A DNA stretch of 14,368 nt. Source: Competibacteraceae bacterium UBA3908. Lineage in GTDB: Bacteria > Pseudomonadota > Gammaproteobacteria > Competibacterales > Competibacteraceae. Position numbers and translations under genes: made by a program. This document shows positions 1 to 7,606 of the stretch, one piece after another (positions within the stretch are counted from its first letter, which is position 1; every line of letters begins with the position of its first letter). Location: the NCBI GenBank assembly GCA_002391525.1, contig DGFE01000267.1, positions 31,578-45,945 of the forward strand, given 5' to 3'. The notes below the pieces were generated by a model. That model saw only the letters and a program-made list of their open reading frames with translations, searched no databases and was not told the DNA's origin.

Positions 1-534
1 TCGACTCTGGGCACGGTCGTGGCCCTGTCGCTGGTTCGGGAACTGGGGCCGGTGCTGACGGCGCTGCTCTACGCGGCGCGGGCGGGTTCGGCGCTCACCG
101 CGGAAATCGGCCTGATGAAAGCCACCGAACAACTCGCCTCCATGCAGATGATGGCGGTGGATCCGTTCGCCCGCGTCTTCGCGCCGCGTTTCGTCGCCGG
201 TTTCATCGCCATGCCCCTGCTGGCCGGCATCTTCACCGCCATCGGCATTCTGGGCGGCTACTTCGTCGCCGTCGAACAACTCGGCGTGGACAGCGGCGCC
301 TTCTGGTCGCAGATGCAGGCGTCGGTGGGACTGGTCGACGACGTGATCAACGGCGTGGTCATCAAGAGCATAGCCTTTGGCTGGGTAGCCAACTGGATCG
401 CGATCTTTGAAGGCTACGACGCGATACCCACCTCGGAAGGCATCAGTCTGGCGACCACCCGCACGGTGGTGAATACCGCCCTGGTGGTGCTGGCATTGGA
501 TTTCGTGTTGACCGCCATCTTTTTCGGAGTCTAG
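1..534 (+). CDS. mlaE: MlaE, permease of the Mla phospholipid ABC transporter (5' end cut by window)
   Basis: Inner-membrane permease subunit of the MlaFEDB complex, which moves phospholipids between the inner membrane and the periplasmic carrier MlaC and so maintains outer-membrane lipid asymmetry. Reading frame 1 is open from the first base, giving about 177 C-terminal residues of a family that is normally near 260, so roughly the first third is missing. The fragment has the family hallmarks: RELGPVLTALLYAARAGSA near the start, then EIGLMKATEQL and the AVDPFARVFAPRF segment, followed by hydrophobic membrane helices to the C-terminus (ending FVLTAIFFGV). mlaD starts 5 nt after the stop. The ATPase gene mlaF would be expected just to the left. 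Identity is clear from sequence and from the following mlaD, mlaC and mlaB. A GTG at 19 is in frame but is not the true start, because conserved sequence continues upstream of it. Confidence 0.95.
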   Translation, partial: STLGTVVALSLVRELGPVLTALLYAARAGSALTAEIGLMKATEQLASMQMMAVDPFARVFAPRFVAGFIAMPLLAGIFTAIGILGGYFVAVEQLGVDSGAFWSQMQASVGLVDDVINGVVIKSIAFGWVANWIAIFEGYDAIPTSEGISLATTRTVVNTALVVLALDFVLTAIFFGV

Positions 535-539
535 GCGCC

Positions 540-1025
540 ATGGTCACCCTCAAAAAACTGGAGCTGGCGGTCGGGGTCTTCGTCGCCCTGGGACTGGCCG
601 CCTTTTTCATGCTGGCCATGAAGGTCAGCAATATCGCCGAGCTGGGCGAAGACAAAGGCTACAAGGTCATCGCCCGCTTCGAGAACATCGGTGGGCTCAA
701 GGTTCGCGCCCCGGTCACCTTGGGCGGCGTGCGCATCGGCCGGGTGGTCGGCATCGACCTGGACCTCGGCAGCTACGAAGCCATCGTCACGTTCTCCATC
801 GACCCCAAGTACGACCGCCTGCCGACCGATTCCAGCGCCAGCATCCTGACCTCCGGCCTGCTGGGCGAACAATACGTCGGACTGGAACCGGGTGGGATGG
901 AAAGCTATCTCAGGGACGGTAGCACGCTCAAGCTGACTCAGCCGGCGCTGGTGCTGGAAAAACTGATCGGACGGATGCTCACCAACGCCGCGGCGGGTGA
1001 ATCGCCGCCGGCCAAAACGCCCTGA
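540..1025 (+). CDS. mlaD: MlaD, MCE-domain substrate-binding subunit of the Mla transporter
   Basis: Membrane-anchored MCE protein. In the family it forms a hexameric ring on the periplasmic face of MlaFEDB and hands lipid to or from MlaC. It has 161 residues. A single N-terminal membrane helix (about residues 8-27, AVGVFVALGLAAFFMLAMKV) is followed by the MCE domain (about 38-116) with the characteristic FENIGGLKVRAPVTLGGVRIGRV stretch (quoted here only as a landmark near residues 47-69) and LTSGLLGEQYVGLEPG. It is somewhat shorter than the roughly 180-residue enterobacterial protein, with a short tail after LEKLIGRML. The ATG at 540 is preceded by GGAG at 526-529 and follows the mlaE stop by 5 nt, so it is part of the same transcript. 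The assignment is firm. Confidence 0.95.
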   Translation: MVTLKKLELAVGVFVALGLAAFFMLAMKVSNIAELGEDKGYKVIARFENIGGLKVRAPVTLGGVRIGRVVGIDLDLGSYEAIVTFSIDPKYDRLPTDSSASILTSGLLGEQYVGLEPGGMESYLRDGSTLKLTQPALVLEKLIGRMLTNAAAGESPPAKTP

Positions 1026-1069
1026 AGGTCGATGGTCGGCATTCGTAATACGGCAATCAGGATTCGGTC

Positions 1070-1678
1070 ATGAAGAAAGTACTCCTTCTCGGTTTGCTGA
1101 TGCTCGCGCTCGGCGGCGGCGCGGTCTGGGCCGCCGTCAGACCCCCTCAGGAGATCGTCCAGGACACGTCCGCCCGGATGATCGACGCCCTGCGCGCCAA
1201 TCGCGAAACGCTGCGGCGGGATCCGAACCGGCTCTACGGCCTGGTCGACCAGATCGTGCTGCCGAATTTCGATTTCGAACTGATGTCGCGCTGGGTGCTG
1301 GGCCGGGCCTGGCAGCAGGCCACTCCCGACCAGCGCCGCCACTTTACCGAGGAATTCCGCACCCTGCTGGTCCGCACCTACGCCAAGGCCCTGCTGGAAT
1401 ATTCGGACGAGGAGATTCGGGTACTGCCGCTGCCGAACGCGGCGGACGGCAACGACGTGACGGTCAGGACCGAGGTGCGTCCCAAAACCGGCCAGCCGAT
1501 TCAGATCAACTACAGCATGCAGCTCAAGGAAAATGCCTGGAAAGTCTATGACGTGATCGTGGACGGCGTCAGTCTGGTCACCAACTACCGCAGCACCTTC
1601 GCCAGCCAGATTCGGAGCAGCGGGATGGACGCGGTCATCGCCGACCTGCGGCAACGCAACGCCCAGAGCGTCCGCTGA
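1070..1678 (+). CDS. mlaC: MlaC, periplasmic phospholipid-binding shuttle
   Basis: Soluble periplasmic carrier (Tol-Tol-Ttg2/ABC auxiliary family) that ferries phospholipids between the outer-membrane MlaA complex and MlaFEDB. It has 202 residues. A signal peptide is visible at residues 1-22: MKK, a leucine-rich core, then a VWAA cleavage region. The mature part has the family pattern: ANRETLRRDPNRLYGLVDQI, then LPNFDFELMSRWVLGRAWQQ, then the FTEEFRTLLVRTYAKALLEY segment, and WKVYDVIVDGVSLVTNYR-like residues near 163-180. AGGA at 1059-1062 lies 7 nt before the ATG, which supports this start. A 44-nt gap separates it from mlaD, the largest gap inside the mla block. The stop overlaps the mlaB start by one base (TGATG). 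Confidence 0.95.
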   Translation: MKKVLLLGLLMLALGGGAVWAAVRPPQEIVQDTSARMIDALRANRETLRRDPNRLYGLVDQIVLPNFDFELMSRWVLGRAWQQATPDQRRHFTEEFRTLLVRTYAKALLEYSDEEIRVLPLPNAADGNDVTVRTEVRPKTGQPIQINYSMQLKENAWKVYDVIVDGVSLVTNYRSTFASQIRSSGMDAVIADLRQRNAQSVR

Positions 1679-1974
1679 TGGGGGCGGCGGCTGCCGAGCG
1701 CGACGGCGATACCCTGCGCGTCCGGGGCGAGCTGGATTTCGCTTCGGTCGCGGAACTGTGGGAAGCGACCGAATCGCTGCTCGCGGCTGAACCCATTCTC
1801 CGGGTCGATTTGGGTGGCATCCATCGCGCCGACAGCGCCGGCGTGGCCCTGCTGGTGGAATGGCTGCGTCAGGCCCGCCAGCGACGGCGGGATTTGGCGT
1901 TCATCAATGTGCCGGCGCAGATGCGGACGATCATCCAGGTCGCCGACCTGGAAACGGTGCTGCCTCTCGCCTGA
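1678..1974 (+). CDS. mlaB: MlaB, STAS-domain regulatory subunit of the Mla transporter
   Basis: Small cytoplasmic STAS protein that binds the ATPase MlaF and is needed for assembly and activity of MlaFEDB. It has 98 residues, the usual size for MlaB (97 in E. coli). The STAS fold is recognised from GELDFASVAELW in the first strand and helix, LRVDLGGIHRADSAGVALLV around residues 41-60, and the INVPAQMRTIIQVADLE region near the end. The conserved hydroxyl residue of the DSAG motif is Ser53. Stop and start codons overlap those of mlaC by one base, so translation is probably coupled. The protein resembles anti-sigma antagonists such as SpoIIAA in fold, but the genomic position makes MlaB the clear choice. 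Confidence 0.93.
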   Translation: MGAAAAERDGDTLRVRGELDFASVAELWEATESLLAAEPILRVDLGGIHRADSAGVALLVEWLRQARQRRRDLAFINVPAQMRTIIQVADLETVLPLA

Positions 1975-2041
1975 TGGCGGTTTTTCCGGCCCCGCTCGCG
2001 TCATCCCGCCGGATTTCGTCAACTTAACGAAGGGTTGTGTC

Positions 2042-2290
2042 ATGCAAGCCCAAGACATCGAGCGTCTGATCGAAGAGCAATTGCCGGGCGCGCGGGCCAT
2101 GGTCCGCGGCGACGACGGCGTCCATTTCGAGGCGGTGGTGGTCAGCGCCGATTTCGCCGGCAAATCGCTGGCGCAACAGCACCGGATGGTCTACGCGGCG
2201 CTGGGCGGACGGCTGGAACGCGAGGAAATCCACGCCCTGTCCCTGAAAACCCGTACCCCCGATGCCTGGAACTCGCGGCAATCCCGATGA
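2042..2290 (+). CDS. ibaG: IbaG, BolA-family protein
   Basis: Small BolA/IbaG protein. Family members bind monothiol glutaredoxins with a shared Fe-S cluster and are linked to iron-sulfur trafficking and acid stress. The predicted product is 82 residues (E. coli IbaG is 84). Typical features are the N-terminal IERLIEEQLPGA helix, VHFEAVVVSADFAGKS, HRMVYAALGGRLE and the closing EEIHALSLKTRTPDAW. His residues in HRMVY and EIHAL are candidates for cluster binding. The ATG at 2042 is chosen because GAAGGG at 2029-2034 sits about 7 nt upstream and because upstream in-frame sequence overlaps mlaB. The neighbours, mlaB before and murA after, match the E. coli order mlaB-ibaG-murA. Confidence 0.93.
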   Translation: MQAQDIERLIEEQLPGARAMVRGDDGVHFEAVVVSADFAGKSLAQQHRMVYAALGGRLEREEIHALSLKTRTPDAWNSRQSR

Positions 2291-2309
2291 TCCCACGGAC
2301 GACAATCTC

Positions 2310-3569
2310 ATGAGCAAACTCATCATCAACGGCGGCGTGCCGCTGCAAGGTGAATTGCGGGCCTCCGGCGCCAAAAACGCGGTGCTGCCGATTCTGGCCG
2401 CCACCCTGCTGGCCGACAGCCCGGTGACCATTCGTAACGTTCCGCATTTGCAGGATGTCACCACCACCATGGAGTTGCTGGGCCGCATGGGCGTGGATCT
2501 GGTGGTGGACGAACGGATGAACATCCAGGTGGACCCGCGCTCCATCCACAGTTTTCAGGCGCCCTACGAACTGGTGCGGACCATGCGCGCCTCGATCCTG
2601 GTATTGGGTCCGCTGCTGGCGCGCTTCGGCCAGGCCGAAGTCTCGCTGCCGGGCGGCTGCGCCATCGGTTCGCGGCCGGTCAACCTGCACATCAAGGGCC
2701 TGGAGGCGATGGGCGCCGACATCAAGGTCGAAAACGGCTATATCCGCGCCCGCGCCAACCGGCTGAAGGGCGCGCATATCGTTCTGGACCTGGTCACGGT
2801 GACCGGCACGGAAAATCTGTTGATGGCCGCTGCCCTGGCCCAGGGCACCACCATCATCGAGAACGCCGCCCGCGAACCCGAGGTGGTGGACCTGGCTGAA
2901 TGTCTGATCGCGATGGGCGCGCGGATCGGCGGGGCCGGCACCGACACCCTGGTGGTCGAAGGGGTCGAGCGGCTCGACGGCGCCAACTATCAGGTGTTGC
3001 CGGACCGGATCGAAACCGGCACCTATCTGCTCGCGGGTGCGATCACCGGCGGTCGGGTCAAGGTCAAGGATACCCGTCCCGACACCCTGGAAGCGGTACT
3101 GCTCAAGCTGGAGGAAACCGGCGCTCAGGTCAACACGGGACCCGACTGGATCGAGGTGGACATGAACGGCCGCCGGCCCAAGGCCGTGCGCATCCGCACC
3201 GCGCCCTACCCCGCTTTTCCCACCGACATGCAGGCGCAATTCGTCGCCCTCAACGCCATCGCCGAAGGGGTCGGCATGATCACCGAAACGGTGTTCGAGA
3301 ACCGCTTCATGCATGTCAACGAATTACAGCGGATGGGCGCGCAAATCGAACTGGAAGGCAATACCGCCGTCAGCATCGGCATTCCCCGCTTGACCGGGGC
3401 GCCGGTGATGGCCACCGATCTGCGCGCCTCGGCCAGCCTGATCCTGGCCGCGCTGGTCGCGGACGGCGACACCGTCGTGGACCGCATCTACCATATCGAC
3501 CGCGGCTACGACTGCATCGAGGAAAAACTGTCGCACCTGGGCGCGCGCATCCGCCGCACCCCGAGTTGA
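2310..3569 (+). CDS. murA: MurA, UDP-N-acetylglucosamine 1-carboxyvinyltransferase
   Basis: Cytoplasmic enzyme that transfers enolpyruvate from PEP to UDP-GlcNAc, the first committed step of peptidoglycan synthesis and the fosfomycin target. The ATG at 2310 gives 419 residues, the same length as E. coli MurA. The next in-frame start upstream (2262) lies inside ibaG and would add a non-conserved N-terminus. Lys22 lies in SGAKNAVLP. The active-site Cys117 lies in LPGGCAIGSRPVNLH, so the enzyme is of the normal Cys type and not the Asp variant that resists fosfomycin. Later motifs include TGTENLLMAAALAQG, ETGTYLLAGAITGG, YPAFPTDMQAQF and ENRFMHVNELQRMGA. It starts 19 nt after ibaG and ends 6 nt before hisG, so it is co-transcribed with both. 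The ribosome binding site is weak, which suggests coupling to ibaG translation. Confidence 0.97.
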   Translation: MSKLIINGGVPLQGELRASGAKNAVLPILAATLLADSPVTIRNVPHLQDVTTTMELLGRMGVDLVVDERMNIQVDPRSIHSFQAPYELVRTMRASILVLGPLLARFGQAEVSLPGGCAIGSRPVNLHIKGLEAMGADIKVENGYIRARANRLKGAHIVLDLVTVTGTENLLMAAALAQGTTIIENAAREPEVVDLAECLIAMGARIGGAGTDTLVVEGVERLDGANYQVLPDRIETGTYLLAGAITGGRVKVKDTRPDTLEAVLLKLEETGAQVNTGPDWIEVDMNGRRPKAVRIRTAPYPAFPTDMQAQFVALNAIAEGVGMITETVFENRFMHVNELQRMGAQIELEGNTAVSIGIPRLTGAPVMATDLRASASLILAALVADGDTVVDRIYHIDRGYDCIEEKLSHLGARIRRTPS

Positions 3570-3575
3570 CTGTCC

Positions 3576-4208
3576 ATGACCGCGCCGCTGACCATCGCCT
3601 TGTCCAAGGGCCGCATCTTCAAGGAAACCCTGCCGCTGCTGGCGGCGGCGGGCATCGTGCCGGTGGACGATCCCGAGACCAGCCGCAAGTTGATTCTCGA
3701 CACCGGTCAGCCGGACGTGAAGCTGGTGGTCATCCGCGCCGCCGATGTGCCGACCTATGTCCAATACGGCGCCGCCGACCTGGGCGTGACCGGCAAGGAT
3801 GTACTGCTGGAGCACGGCGGCGAGGGTTTGTACGAACCGCTGGATTTGCGAATCGCCCGCTGTCGGCTGATGGTCGCGGGTCGCGCCGACCAACCCCCGA
3901 AACCGGGCCGCCCGCGCATCGCCACCAAGTACATCAATACCACCCGCCGTTACTACGCCGGCCAGGGCCGGCAGGTGGAAGTGATCAAGCTGTACGGCTC
4001 GATGGAACTGGCGCCACTGGTGGGGCTGGCCGACTATATCGTCGATGTGGTGGACACCGGCAATACCCTGAAAGCCAACGGCCTGGTGCCGCTGGAACAC
4101 ATCGCCGACATCAGTTCGCGGCTGATCGTCAACAAGGCCGCCATGAAGATGAAGCACGCCCGGATCAAGACGGTCATGGAGCGCATGGCCACCGCCGTCG
4201 GCGCCTAG
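3576..4208 (+). CDS. hisG: HisG, ATP phosphoribosyltransferase catalytic subunit (short form)
   Basis: First enzyme of histidine synthesis: ATP plus PRPP gives phosphoribosyl-ATP. The product is 210 residues, so this is the short HisG-S type. It lacks the C-terminal regulatory domain of the long enzymes (about 300 residues) and works as a hetero-octamer with HisZ, a HisRS-like regulatory subunit. Landmarks are IALSKGRIFKETLPLL at the N-terminus, GAADLGVTGKDVLLEH, IATKYINTTRRYY, VIKLYGSMELAPLVGLAD and the PRPP-binding DVVDTGNTLKANGL near residues 150-163. The ATG follows the murA stop by 6 nt with no good Shine-Dalgarno sequence, so coupling is likely. No hisZ is present in this window and it must lie elsewhere. 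Confidence 0.96.
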   Translation: MTAPLTIALSKGRIFKETLPLLAAAGIVPVDDPETSRKLILDTGQPDVKLVVIRAADVPTYVQYGAADLGVTGKDVLLEHGGEGLYEPLDLRIARCRLMVAGRADQPPKPGRPRIATKYINTTRRYYAGQGRQVEVIKLYGSMELAPLVGLADYIVDVVDTGNTLKANGLVPLEHIADISSRLIVNKAAMKMKHARIKTVMERMATAVGA

Positions 4209-4222
4209 TCTCCGGCCGCGTT

Positions 4223-4248
4223 CCCTCTCCCGGAGAGAGGGCGGTTTT
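4223..4248 (+). terminator. Hairpin with short T run between hisG and hisD (possible attenuator or REP-like remnant)
   Basis: A perfect 7-bp stem (CCCTCTC at 4223-4229 with GAGAGGG at 4235-4241), 5-nt loop CCGGA, followed by CGGTTTT to 4248. This has the shape of a weak factor-independent terminator. The T run is only four bases and hisD follows 37 nt later, so it more likely lowers than stops transcription into hisD. Similar CCCTCTCC...GGAGAGGG units occur as dispersed intergenic repeats in some gammaproteobacteria, so a repeat origin is an alternative. Confidence 0.5.
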
Positions 4249-4285
4249 CGCAACAGGTTCTCGCTATCCTTCCCGGAACCCGATC

Positions 4286-5587
4286 ATGCTGGATATCCAA
4301 CGCCTGAACACCGCCACCCTCGATTTCTGGCCACGGCTGGAAGCCCTGACCGCCTGGGAAGGCGTCGCCGACAACGCCGTGCTCGGCACGGTGCGCGAGA
4401 TTCTCGCCCAGGTGCGCGCGCGCGGCGACGACGCCCTGCTGGAATACACTCACCGCTTCGACCGGCTGGATGTCGCTCAGGCCGCCGATCTGGAAATCCC
4501 CACCGAACGGTGGCAACAGGCGCTCTCGACGATTTCCGCCGAACGGCGCATGGCGCTGGAAATCGCCGCCGCCCGTATTCGCGCCTACGCCGAACGGCAG
4601 AAGCTGGACTCTTGGAGCTTCACCGAGGCCGACGGCACCGTGCTCGGCCAGCAGGTGACCCCGCTGGATCGGGTCGGCCTGTACGTACCCGGTGGCAAGG
4701 CGGCTTATCCATCCTCGGTGCTGATGAACGCCATCCCCGCCAAGGTCGCCGGCGTGCCGGAAATCGTCATGGTCGCGCCGGCTCCGGGTGGTGAGTTGAA
4801 CGAACTGGTGCTGGCCGCCGCCGCCGTGGCGGGCGTGGACCGGGTCTTTACCCTCGGCGGGGCGCAGGCGGTGGCGGCGCTGGCCTACGGCACCTCCACC
4901 GTACCGCGAGTGGACAAGATCGTCGGGCCGGGCAATGTCTACGTCGCCGCCGCCAAGCGGCAAGTGTTCGGCGCGGTGGGCATCGACATGATCGCCGGTC
5001 CGTCGGAAATCCTGGTGGTCTGCGACGGGCTGACCGATCCCGACTGGATCGCCATGGATCTGTTCTCGCAGGCCGAGCACGACGAGGACGCCCAACCGAT
5101 CCTGATCAGCCCGGACGCGGCGTTTCTGGACCGAGTCCAGGAAGCCATCGACCGACTGCTGCCCGGGATGGAACGAAGGGAGATCATCGCGGCGGCGCTG
5201 ACCCGACGGGCGGCGCTGATCCAGACCCTCGACCTGGCCGAAGCCGCGCGGGTGGTCAACGTCGTCGCTCCCGAGCATCTGGAACTCTCGGTGGCAAAAC
5301 CGGAGGAACTGTTGCCGCTGATCCGCCACGCCGGCGCGATCTTCATGGGCCGTTACACCGCCGAGGCGCTGGGCGATTACTGCGCCGGTCCCAACCACGT
5401 GCTGCCGACCTCGCGCACCGCCCGGTTTTCCTCGCCGCTGGGGGTCTACGATTTCCAGAAACGCACCAGCCTGATTCACTGCTCGCCCGCCGGCGCCGCG
5501 ACGCTGGGCCGCACCGCCTCGATCCTGGCGCGCGGCGAGGGTTTGACCGCCCATGCGCGGTCGGCTGAACACCGGCTCCCGGAGTGA
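4286..5587 (+). CDS. hisD: HisD, histidinol dehydrogenase
   Basis: Zinc enzyme that oxidises L-histidinol to L-histidine in two NAD-dependent steps, the last reactions of the pathway. It has 433 residues, normal for the family. Motifs in order: VGLYVPGGKAAYPSSVLMN, FTLGGAQAVAALAYGT, VDKIVGPGNVYVAAAK, IAGPSEILVV, SQAEHDEDAQ, PEHLEL and PNHVLPTSRTARFSSPLGV. The expected zinc ligands are present at about Gln262, His265, Asp364 and His423. The ATG at 4286 has GGAA at 4275-4278 upstream. The same frame is open far upstream through hisG and murA, but that is antifunctional read-through of GC-rich DNA and carries no HisD sequence. hisC begins 2 nt after the stop, or overlaps it if the GTG start is used. 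Confidence 0.97.
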   Translation: MLDIQRLNTATLDFWPRLEALTAWEGVADNAVLGTVREILAQVRARGDDALLEYTHRFDRLDVAQAADLEIPTERWQQALSTISAERRMALEIAAARIRAYAERQKLDSWSFTEADGTVLGQQVTPLDRVGLYVPGGKAAYPSSVLMNAIPAKVAGVPEIVMVAPAPGGELNELVLAAAAVAGVDRVFTLGGAQAVAALAYGTSTVPRVDKIVGPGNVYVAAAKRQVFGAVGIDMIAGPSEILVVCDGLTDPDWIAMDLFSQAEHDEDAQPILISPDAAFLDRVQEAIDRLLPGMERREIIAAALTRRAALIQTLDLAEAARVVNVVAPEHLELSVAKPEELLPLIRHAGAIFMGRYTAEALGDYCAGPNHVLPTSRTARFSSPLGVYDFQKRTSLIHCSPAGAATLGRTASILARGEGLTAHARSAEHRLPE

Positions 5588-5589
5588 CC

Positions 5590-6657
5590 ATGGCCAGCCC
5601 CTACTGGAGTCCGGTGGTGTGCCGGCTCACGCCCTACGTGCCGGGCGAGCAGCCCAAGCTCGACAGGCTGGTCAAGCTCAACACCAACGAAAACCCCTAC
5701 GGACCGTCGCCCAAGGCGCTGGCAGCCATTCAGAGCGAGTTGTCCGACGCCCTGCGGCTGTACCCGGACCCGAACGCGGAGCGCCTGAAACGGGCCATCG
5801 CCGCTTATTACGGCACCACCTCGGCGCAGGTCTTCGTCGGCAACGGGTCGGACGAGGTGCTGGCCCACGCCTTCCACGCGCTGTTCCAACATCCCGCGCC
5901 GCTCTTGTTCCCGGACATCACCTACAGCTTCTACCCGGTCTACTGCGGCCTGTACGGTATCGAATACGTCACCGTTCCGCTGGCCGAAGACTTCACCTTG
6001 CGCGTCGCCGACTATTTGCGCCCGAACGGCGGCATCATCTTCGCCAATCCGAACGCGCCGACCGGCTGCCTGTTGCCGCTGGCCGACATCGAATGGCTGC
6101 TGGAGCGCAACCGGGAATCGGCGCTGGTGGTGGATGAAGCCTACATCGACTTCGGCGGCGATACCGCCATCGCGCTGGTGGATCGCTACCCGAACCTGCT
6201 GGTCACCCAGACGCTCTCCAAGTCGCGCGCGCTGGCCGGCTTGCGGGTGGGACTGGCGGTCGGCCATCCCGAGTTGATCGAAGCGCTGGAGCGGGTCAAG
6301 AACAGCTTCAATTCCTATCCGCTCGACCGGCTGGCCATCGCCGGCGCGGTGGCCGCCTTCGAGGACCATGCGCATTTCGAGCGCACCCGGCGGGCGATCA
6401 TCGCCAATCGGGAGCGCTTGAGCGCGGCGCTGGCGGAACTCGGCTTCGAGGTGCTGCCCTCGGCGGCGAATTTCGTCTTCGCCCGCCACCCGCGGCGGGA
6501 TGCCGCCGAACTGGCCGCCGCCCTGCGCGAACGCAGCGTCATCGTGCGCCACTTCCGTCAACCGCGCATCGCGCAATTTCTGCGCATCACGGTCGGCAAC
6601 CCGGAGCAGAACGCCACCCTGCTGGCCACGCTCGACCAGGCGCTGGCGGTGAGTTGA
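5590..6657 (+). CDS. hisC: HisC, histidinol-phosphate aminotransferase
   Basis: PLP-dependent class I/II aminotransferase that converts imidazole-acetol phosphate and glutamate to histidinol phosphate and 2-oxoglutarate. It has 355 residues from the ATG at 5590. Motifs: VKLNTNENPYGPSP near the N-terminus, LYPDPNAERLKRAIA, VFVGNGSDEVL, FANPNAPTG, VVDEAYIDFGG, and TLSKSRALAGLRVG with the PLP lysine at residue 211. The C-terminal part has RHFRQPRIAQFLRITVGN, which provides the phosphate-binding arginine. A GTG at 5584 is in frame and would add two residues with an overlap into hisD, but GGAG at 5581-5584 serves the ATG at 5590 better. The 3' end overlaps nif3 by one base (TGATG). Confidence 0.95.
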   Translation: MASPYWSPVVCRLTPYVPGEQPKLDRLVKLNTNENPYGPSPKALAAIQSELSDALRLYPDPNAERLKRAIAAYYGTTSAQVFVGNGSDEVLAHAFHALFQHPAPLLFPDITYSFYPVYCGLYGIEYVTVPLAEDFTLRVADYLRPNGGIIFANPNAPTGCLLPLADIEWLLERNRESALVVDEAYIDFGGDTAIALVDRYPNLLVTQTLSKSRALAGLRVGLAVGHPELIEALERVKNSFNSYPLDRLAIAGAVAAFEDHAHFERTRRAIIANRERLSAALAELGFEVLPSAANFVFARHPRRDAAELAAALRERSVIVRHFRQPRIAQFLRITVGNPEQNATLLATLDQALAVS

Positions 6658-7418
6658 TGGCGCGGCTGCACGATCTGGTCGCCTACGCCGACCGCCTGTT
6701 GGCGGTGGCGAACTTCAGCGACTACTGCCCGAACGGCTTGCAGGTGCAGGGCCGCCCGGACATCGGCATGCTGGTCGGCGGGGTCACCGCCTGCCAAGCC
6801 CTGCTCGATGCCGCCATCGAGCGCCAGGCGGACGCCGTGCTGGTCCACCATGGCTGGTTCTGGAAAGGCGAGGATCCGCGCGTCGTCGGCATGAAACAGC
6901 GGCGGCTCGCCGCCCTGCTCCGTCACGACATCAGTCTGATCGCCTACCATCTGCCGCTGGACGCGCACCCGGAACTCGGCAACAACGCGCAACTCGCCCG
7001 CGTCCTGGACCTGACCGTTACCGGCACCGCCGGCGGCGACCATCGCGCGCCGGGGCTGGTGATGCTGGGCGAACCGGCCAGCCCGCTGAGCGGAGAAAGC
7101 TTCGCCGCCCGCCTCGCCGCCCGGCTGGGCCGCGAACCGCTGCACGTGGCCGGCAACGATGCGCCGATCCGCCGGTTGGCCTGGTGCACCGGCGCCGCGC
7201 AATCCTGCATCGAAATCGCGCTCGACGCGGGCGCGGACGCTTTTCTGACCGGCGAGGCGTCGGAGCGGACCGCGCATGTCGCCCGCGAGAACGGCCTGCA
7301 TTTCTTCGCTGCTGGCCACCACGCCACCGAACGTTACGGCGTGCAGGCGTTGGGCGCGCACCTGGCGCAACGCTTCGCCTTGAAGTTCGCCTTTGTCGAC
7401 ATCGACAACCCGATCTGA
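6657..7418 (+). CDS. NIF3/YbgI family metal-binding protein (GTP cyclohydrolase I type 2 homologue)
   Basis: Member of the NIF3 (DUF34) family, widespread dinuclear-metal proteins that form hexameric toroids. The cellular role is still not settled, and database names such as GTP cyclohydrolase type 2 are tentative. The product is 253 residues. Metal-site signatures are His64-His65-Gly (VLVHHGWFWKG), His98 and Asp102 in AYHLPLDAHPELGNN, and the C-terminal AAGHHATERYGVQALG with His221 and Glu225. The ATG at 6657 overlaps the hisC stop; a TTG at 6654 directly before it is possible but less likely. It lacks the long central insert (PII-like domain) of the larger NIF3 proteins, so it is the short YbgI type. 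Position at the end of the mla-mur-his transcript says little about its function. Confidence 0.9.
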   Translation: MARLHDLVAYADRLLAVANFSDYCPNGLQVQGRPDIGMLVGGVTACQALLDAAIERQADAVLVHHGWFWKGEDPRVVGMKQRRLAALLRHDISLIAYHLPLDAHPELGNNAQLARVLDLTVTGTAGGDHRAPGLVMLGEPASPLSGESFAARLAARLGREPLHVAGNDAPIRRLAWCTGAAQSCIEIALDAGADAFLTGEASERTAHVARENGLHFFAAGHHATERYGVQALGAHLAQRFALKFAFVDIDNPI

Positions 7419-7513
7419 AACCGAGTCCGGCCGCTTCCTCGCCGGGAACGGCACAGCTTTGAACGACAAGCACATAGACCCTCATACCTGCCGTGAGGTA
7501 TAGTTTTGCCGTA

Positions 7514-7565
7514 CCGTGGGAACCACGGGAACCGGCATCCGCGGAGTCCGCGATCCGCCGGTTTC
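7514..7565 (+). other. Two adjacent stem-loops in the petA 5' leader
   Basis: Hairpin 1: CCGTGG (7514-7519), loop GAA, CCACGG (7523-7528), a perfect 6-bp stem. Hairpin 2: AACCGGC (7530-7536) pairs with GCCGGTT (7557-7563), extendable outward by one G-U and one G-C pair. An inner stem CGCG (7540-7543) with CGCG (7549-7552) closes loop GAGTC, and small internal loops separate the two stems. No T run follows, so these are not a normal terminator. They may form RNA structure in the pet mRNA leader or act as DNA palindromes for a regulator. Confidence 0.5.
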
Positions 7566-7606
7566 GGCAAGTCCATGGCGCCCGGACGGGTTCCGACGAA
7601 CGCAAA

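Noticed and set aside
1985..2013. Inverted repeat TCCGGC/GCCGGA between mlaB and ibaG as a terminator
   Set aside because: The T run is on the wrong side for + strand transcription and the 17-nt loop is large; the ibaG gene is expected to be co-transcribed.
2142..3314. 390-codon open frame on the minus strand across murA
   Set aside because: It lies wholly over conserved murA, is rich in His, Gly, Arg and Gln with no domain, and is a product of high GC. The same holds for long minus-strand frames at 4205-5572, 5476-6576, 8215-9219 and 12693-13685.
2900..4285. N-terminal extension of hisD through murA and hisG
   Set aside because: The frame is open but the translated sequence is arginine- and glycine-rich without HisD similarity; the conserved protein starts at the ATG at 4286 with its own ribosome site.
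7499..7504. TATAGT as the -10 box of the petA promoter
   Set aside because: No acceptable -35 element at 16-18 nt spacing and no extended -10 TG; kept only as a remark in the leader entry.
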